The position numbers and the translations under genes are program-made. 64,000 nt of DNA from Microbacterium nanhaiense (GTDB taxonomy: Bacteria > Actinomycetota > Actinomycetes > Actinomycetales > Microbacteriaceae). Every line of letters begins with the position of its first letter. Position 1 is the first letter of the stretch. Positions 62,064 to 64,000 of this stretch are shown one piece after another. The stretch spans positions 62,001 to 126,000 of the forward strand of contig NZ_BMMQ01000003.1 of NCBI RefSeq assembly GCF_014646015.1, written 5' to 3'. The notes under the pieces were generated by a model. That model saw nothing but the letters and a program-made list of their open reading frames with translations, made no database searches and had not been told where the DNA came from.

Positions 62064-63070
62064 TCCAGACGCTCGTCGCGACGCTCATGTGGGCGCTCGT
62101 GGCGAGCCTGCTCATCTTCCGCCGCAAACGCACCGACCGCAGCATCACCTACGCCGCCCTCACCATCGCCATCGCCATGACGCTGAACGTCGATGACATC
62201 TACACGGTCGTCGATCCGCTCCTCGGCGGCACGAACATCGCGACACTGATCGCGGACGCGCTCCTGATGACAGGGCTCTTCTTCCTCGGGCGCGGCGTCA
62301 TGAAGTCTGGCGAGTACCGGCCCAGGCTCGTCCGCGCCGCCGTCAGCGCACCCGTCCTGCTCGTCGCGCTGCTCGCGATCACCGCATCGTTCCTGTTCAT
62401 CGACCGCGGCACCACCACGACACGATTCATGAACGACCTCGGCGCGCAACCGGCGGCAGCGGTCTATTCGATCATCAACTTCAGCTACGGAGCACTCGTC
62501 ATCGCGACGATGCTCGTCCTCGCAGCCCGGCAGTATCGGCACAGCGCCGGCATCCAGCGCCTCCCCGCCGCACTGCTCAGCCTGGGATCGGCGTTCGGTG
62601 TCACGCTCTGCCTCGCCGTGATCGTCATCGACATCGCCCACGCCGCCGACCACCTCGACCTCATGCACGCCATCCAGGCCGCCTACGATCCGCTTTCTGT
62701 CCTCACTTTCGTGTTCCTCTGCGCTGGGTTCGCGGTCCAGCCCGCCGTCCGCCGCGCCCAGCACCGCTCCCGGCGTCGGCACACGATCTCGTTCACCGCG
62801 CAGTTGGAGCCGCTCTGGCTCCGAGCGACACATGCACGGCCCGGGCTGAGCCAAGCCGACCCCCTCGCCGCCAACCGCGAAGACCCCGAAGGGCACCTCC
62901 ACCGAGTGATCGTCGAAATCCGCGACGCGATGATCGACCCGCGCATCACCTTCGACATCAGCACCGACGACCGCGACCTACTCGAACGCGCCGAGACCCA
63001 CCTCGTCGGAAGCGATAGCGCCCTCGCAGCGACCTTGCACGTTCCCAACGTTGAGGAGCGTGGAGCGTGA
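62060..63070 (+). CDS. membrane protein, DUF6545/MAB_1171c-like
   Basis: Seven or so membrane helices in the first 230 residues (LVATLMWALVASLLIFRRKR, ALLMTGLFFLGRGVM, LLVALLAITASFLFI, GALVIATMLVLAARQ, FGVTLCLAVIVIDIAHA, LTFVFLCAGFAVQPAV) and a cytosolic C-terminus (LEPLWLRATHARPGLSQADP, LHRVIVEIRDAMIDPRI) are typical of the DUF6545 family, often found with XRE and ImmA-like genes. It may sense a signal at the membrane. The ATG overlaps the ImmA-like stop. Confidence 0.75.
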   Translation: MIQTLVATLMWALVASLLIFRRKRTDRSITYAALTIAIAMTLNVDDIYTVVDPLLGGTNIATLIADALLMTGLFFLGRGVMKSGEYRPRLVRAAVSAPVLLVALLAITASFLFIDRGTTTTRFMNDLGAQPAAAVYSIINFSYGALVIATMLVLAARQYRHSAGIQRLPAALLSLGSAFGVTLCLAVIVIDIAHAADHLDLMHAIQAAYDPLSVLTFVFLCAGFAVQPAVRRAQHRSRRRHTISFTAQLEPLWLRATHARPGLSQADPLAANREDPEGHLHRVIVEIRDAMIDPRITFDISTDDRDLLERAETHLVGSDSALAATLHVPNVEERGA

Positions 63071-64000
63071 TCGGCCGCATCGTGCTTGGCGGCGGGATCG
63101 CGGCGGCAGCGGCTGCCGGGCTCGGGTGGACCATCGCGCGGCGACTCACGGCACCCGTCGGCCCACGCACGTTCGACCTCACCATCCGCAGCGTTGAGCA
63201 CGACGACAATGGCGACCTGATCGTGCTCGACCGAACCGAGCAGACCACCGCGCACGGCATCTACAACCTCTGGTTCGAGCACGGTGGGTGGGCGCAACTC
63301 TCCACCGAGGTCATCGGTCGCGGACCCACCCGGGTCGCCCGCAGAATCACGGGCCTCACATCGGGCTCCACTCCAAAGGCCGGCGACCGGACCTCCTGGA
63401 GCGGCATCTACTACGCCACCCCAGCCGACGCCGGACTCCACGCCCGTGACATCACCATCACGTCCCCCGCCGGACGATGCCCGGCCTGGCGCATCGAGGG
63501 AGACCCCTCGGTCTGGGCGATACACATCCACGGCCTCGGCAGCACCCGCGCCGGCACCCTGCGCGGCGTCCTCGCCGCAACCGAACTCGGCTACACCTCC
63601 CTCGTCGTCAGCCACCGCAACACCACAGAAGGGCCACGAGTCGGCACCGGCCGAACAACCCTCGGCCACACCGAGACGAGCGACGTTGACGAAGCCATCG
63701 GATACGCCGTTCGACGCGGAGCGCAGCAAGTCGTGCTCTTTGGCTGGTCAATGGGGGCCGCCATCGCCCTCCAACTCGCCGACCACCCGCGACACGATGG
63801 ACTGATCGCCGCGCTCGTACTCGACTCACCAGTCCTCAACTGGACCGAAGTCATCAAGACCAACTGCGTTCGCAGTGGACTGCCCGCAGCAGCCGGGCAC
63901 CTTGCGATCCCGTGGCTCACCGTCGGCCCGCTGGCTTGCGCAGTTGGCTCGCCGGGCAGCATCCCGCTCCGCTCCTTCAACTGGACCGCACGAACCGCAG
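63067..64000 (+). CDS. alpha/beta hydrolase, cut by the right edge
   Basis: GTG 63067 overlaps the preceding TGA (GTGA) and the frame stays open to 64000. After a short hydrophobic start (VLGGGIAAAAAAGLGWTI) and a beta-rich region, WAIHIHGLGSTRAGTLRG marks the oxyanion region and VVLFGWSMGAAIALQLADHP the nucleophile elbow (GWSMG, Ser). LVLDSPVLNW follows with the likely Asp. It is a serine hydrolase, membrane-near, substrate unknown. The final His and the end of the gene are outside the window. Confidence 0.8.
   Translation, partial: MIGRIVLGGGIAAAAAAGLGWTIARRLTAPVGPRTFDLTIRSVEHDDNGDLIVLDRTEQTTAHGIYNLWFEHGGWAQLSTEVIGRGPTRVARRITGLTSGSTPKAGDRTSWSGIYYATPADAGLHARDITITSPAGRCPAWRIEGDPSVWAIHIHGLGSTRAGTLRGVLAATELGYTSLVVSHRNTTEGPRVGTGRTTLGHTETSDVDEAIGYAVRRGAQQVVLFGWSMGAAIALQLADHPRHDGLIAALVLDSPVLNWTEVIKTNCVRSGLPAAAGHLAIPWLTVGPLACAVGSPGSIPLRSFNWTARTA

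Larger units (their letters stand above)
15850..64000. mobile_element. integrative, probably conjugative, element (right end not in window)
   Basis: From the tRNA-Ala onward the sequence carries a large serine integrase, SSB-like protein, coupling ATPase, VirB4-like ATPase, SCO6880-like, TrbL-like and DUF6112-like membrane proteins, a secreted wall hydrolase, ParB-like, DUF2637, primase-polymerase and ArdC-like proteins. It also carries metal-resistance cargo and IS debris. That set is typical of actinobacterial type IV secretion ICEs. No relaxase was recognised, and the element continues past 64000, so mobility is inferred. Confidence 0.8.

Overview
The window is high-GC actinobacterial DNA, most likely from a Microbacterium-like member of the Microbacteriaceae. 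Evidence for this is the Lsr2 nucleoid protein, the csp–DUF3027–serC–dtxR order, frequent GTG starts and 4-nt start/stop overlaps, and the galU–rimJ neighbourhood. Nothing was searched against a database; all family names come from motifs read by eye.

Bases 1–15.8 kb are ordinary chromosome: a cold-shock protein, DUF3027 protein, phosphoserine aminotransferase (serC), DtxR-type regulator, M23 cell-wall peptidase, HNH nuclease, lsr2, tRNA-Arg(CCT), 3-methyladenine glycosylase (tag), a large degenerate helicase-like protein, mscL, an FmdB-type zinc ribbon, 5-formyl-THF cyclo-ligase, galU, a RimJ-type acetyltransferase, poxB and a membrane coiled-coil protein.

At 15.85 kb a tRNA-Ala(CGC) gene marks the junction with a large integrative, probably conjugative, element that runs off the right edge. 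Its large serine integrase reads through the antisense strand of the tRNA and stops in host DNA. Behind it lies one half of a type IV secretion/transfer operon on the minus strand: small protein, DUF4913, SSB-like, TraD/VirD4-type coupling ATPase, VirB4-type ATPase and two proteins of unknown function. The other half follows at 48.9–60.8 kb: SCO6880-like, TrbL/VirB6-like, two DUF6112-like proteins, a three-domain wall hydrolase, ParB-like, DUF2637, a frameshifted primase-polymerase and an ArdC-like metallopeptidase.

The two halves are separated by about 25 kb of cargo (23.8–48.9 kb). This holds a plus-strand pair with a split PH-domain gene and an HNH-like gene, an IS5-type element, IS3-type remnants, and three metal modules. 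The first has two P-type ATPases with CPL and CPG motifs, a CsoR, a Crp/Fnr regulator, cupin, oxidoreductase and methyltransferase. The second is csoR–copZ-like–copB with periplasmic copper proteins. The third is cmtR–P-type ATPase–lspA–cadD. An Abi-like gene between direct repeats and a small serine resolvase close the cargo. A TIGR02391-like gene sits on the opposite strand inside the transfer operon.

At the right edge (60.9–64 kb) four copies of a 14-bp palindrome separate the transfer operon from a divergent unit: an EspR-like regulator, an ImmA/IrrE-like protease, a DUF6545-type membrane protein and a truncated alpha/beta hydrolase. This unit and the PH/HNH pair are the best candidates in the window for an undescribed system.
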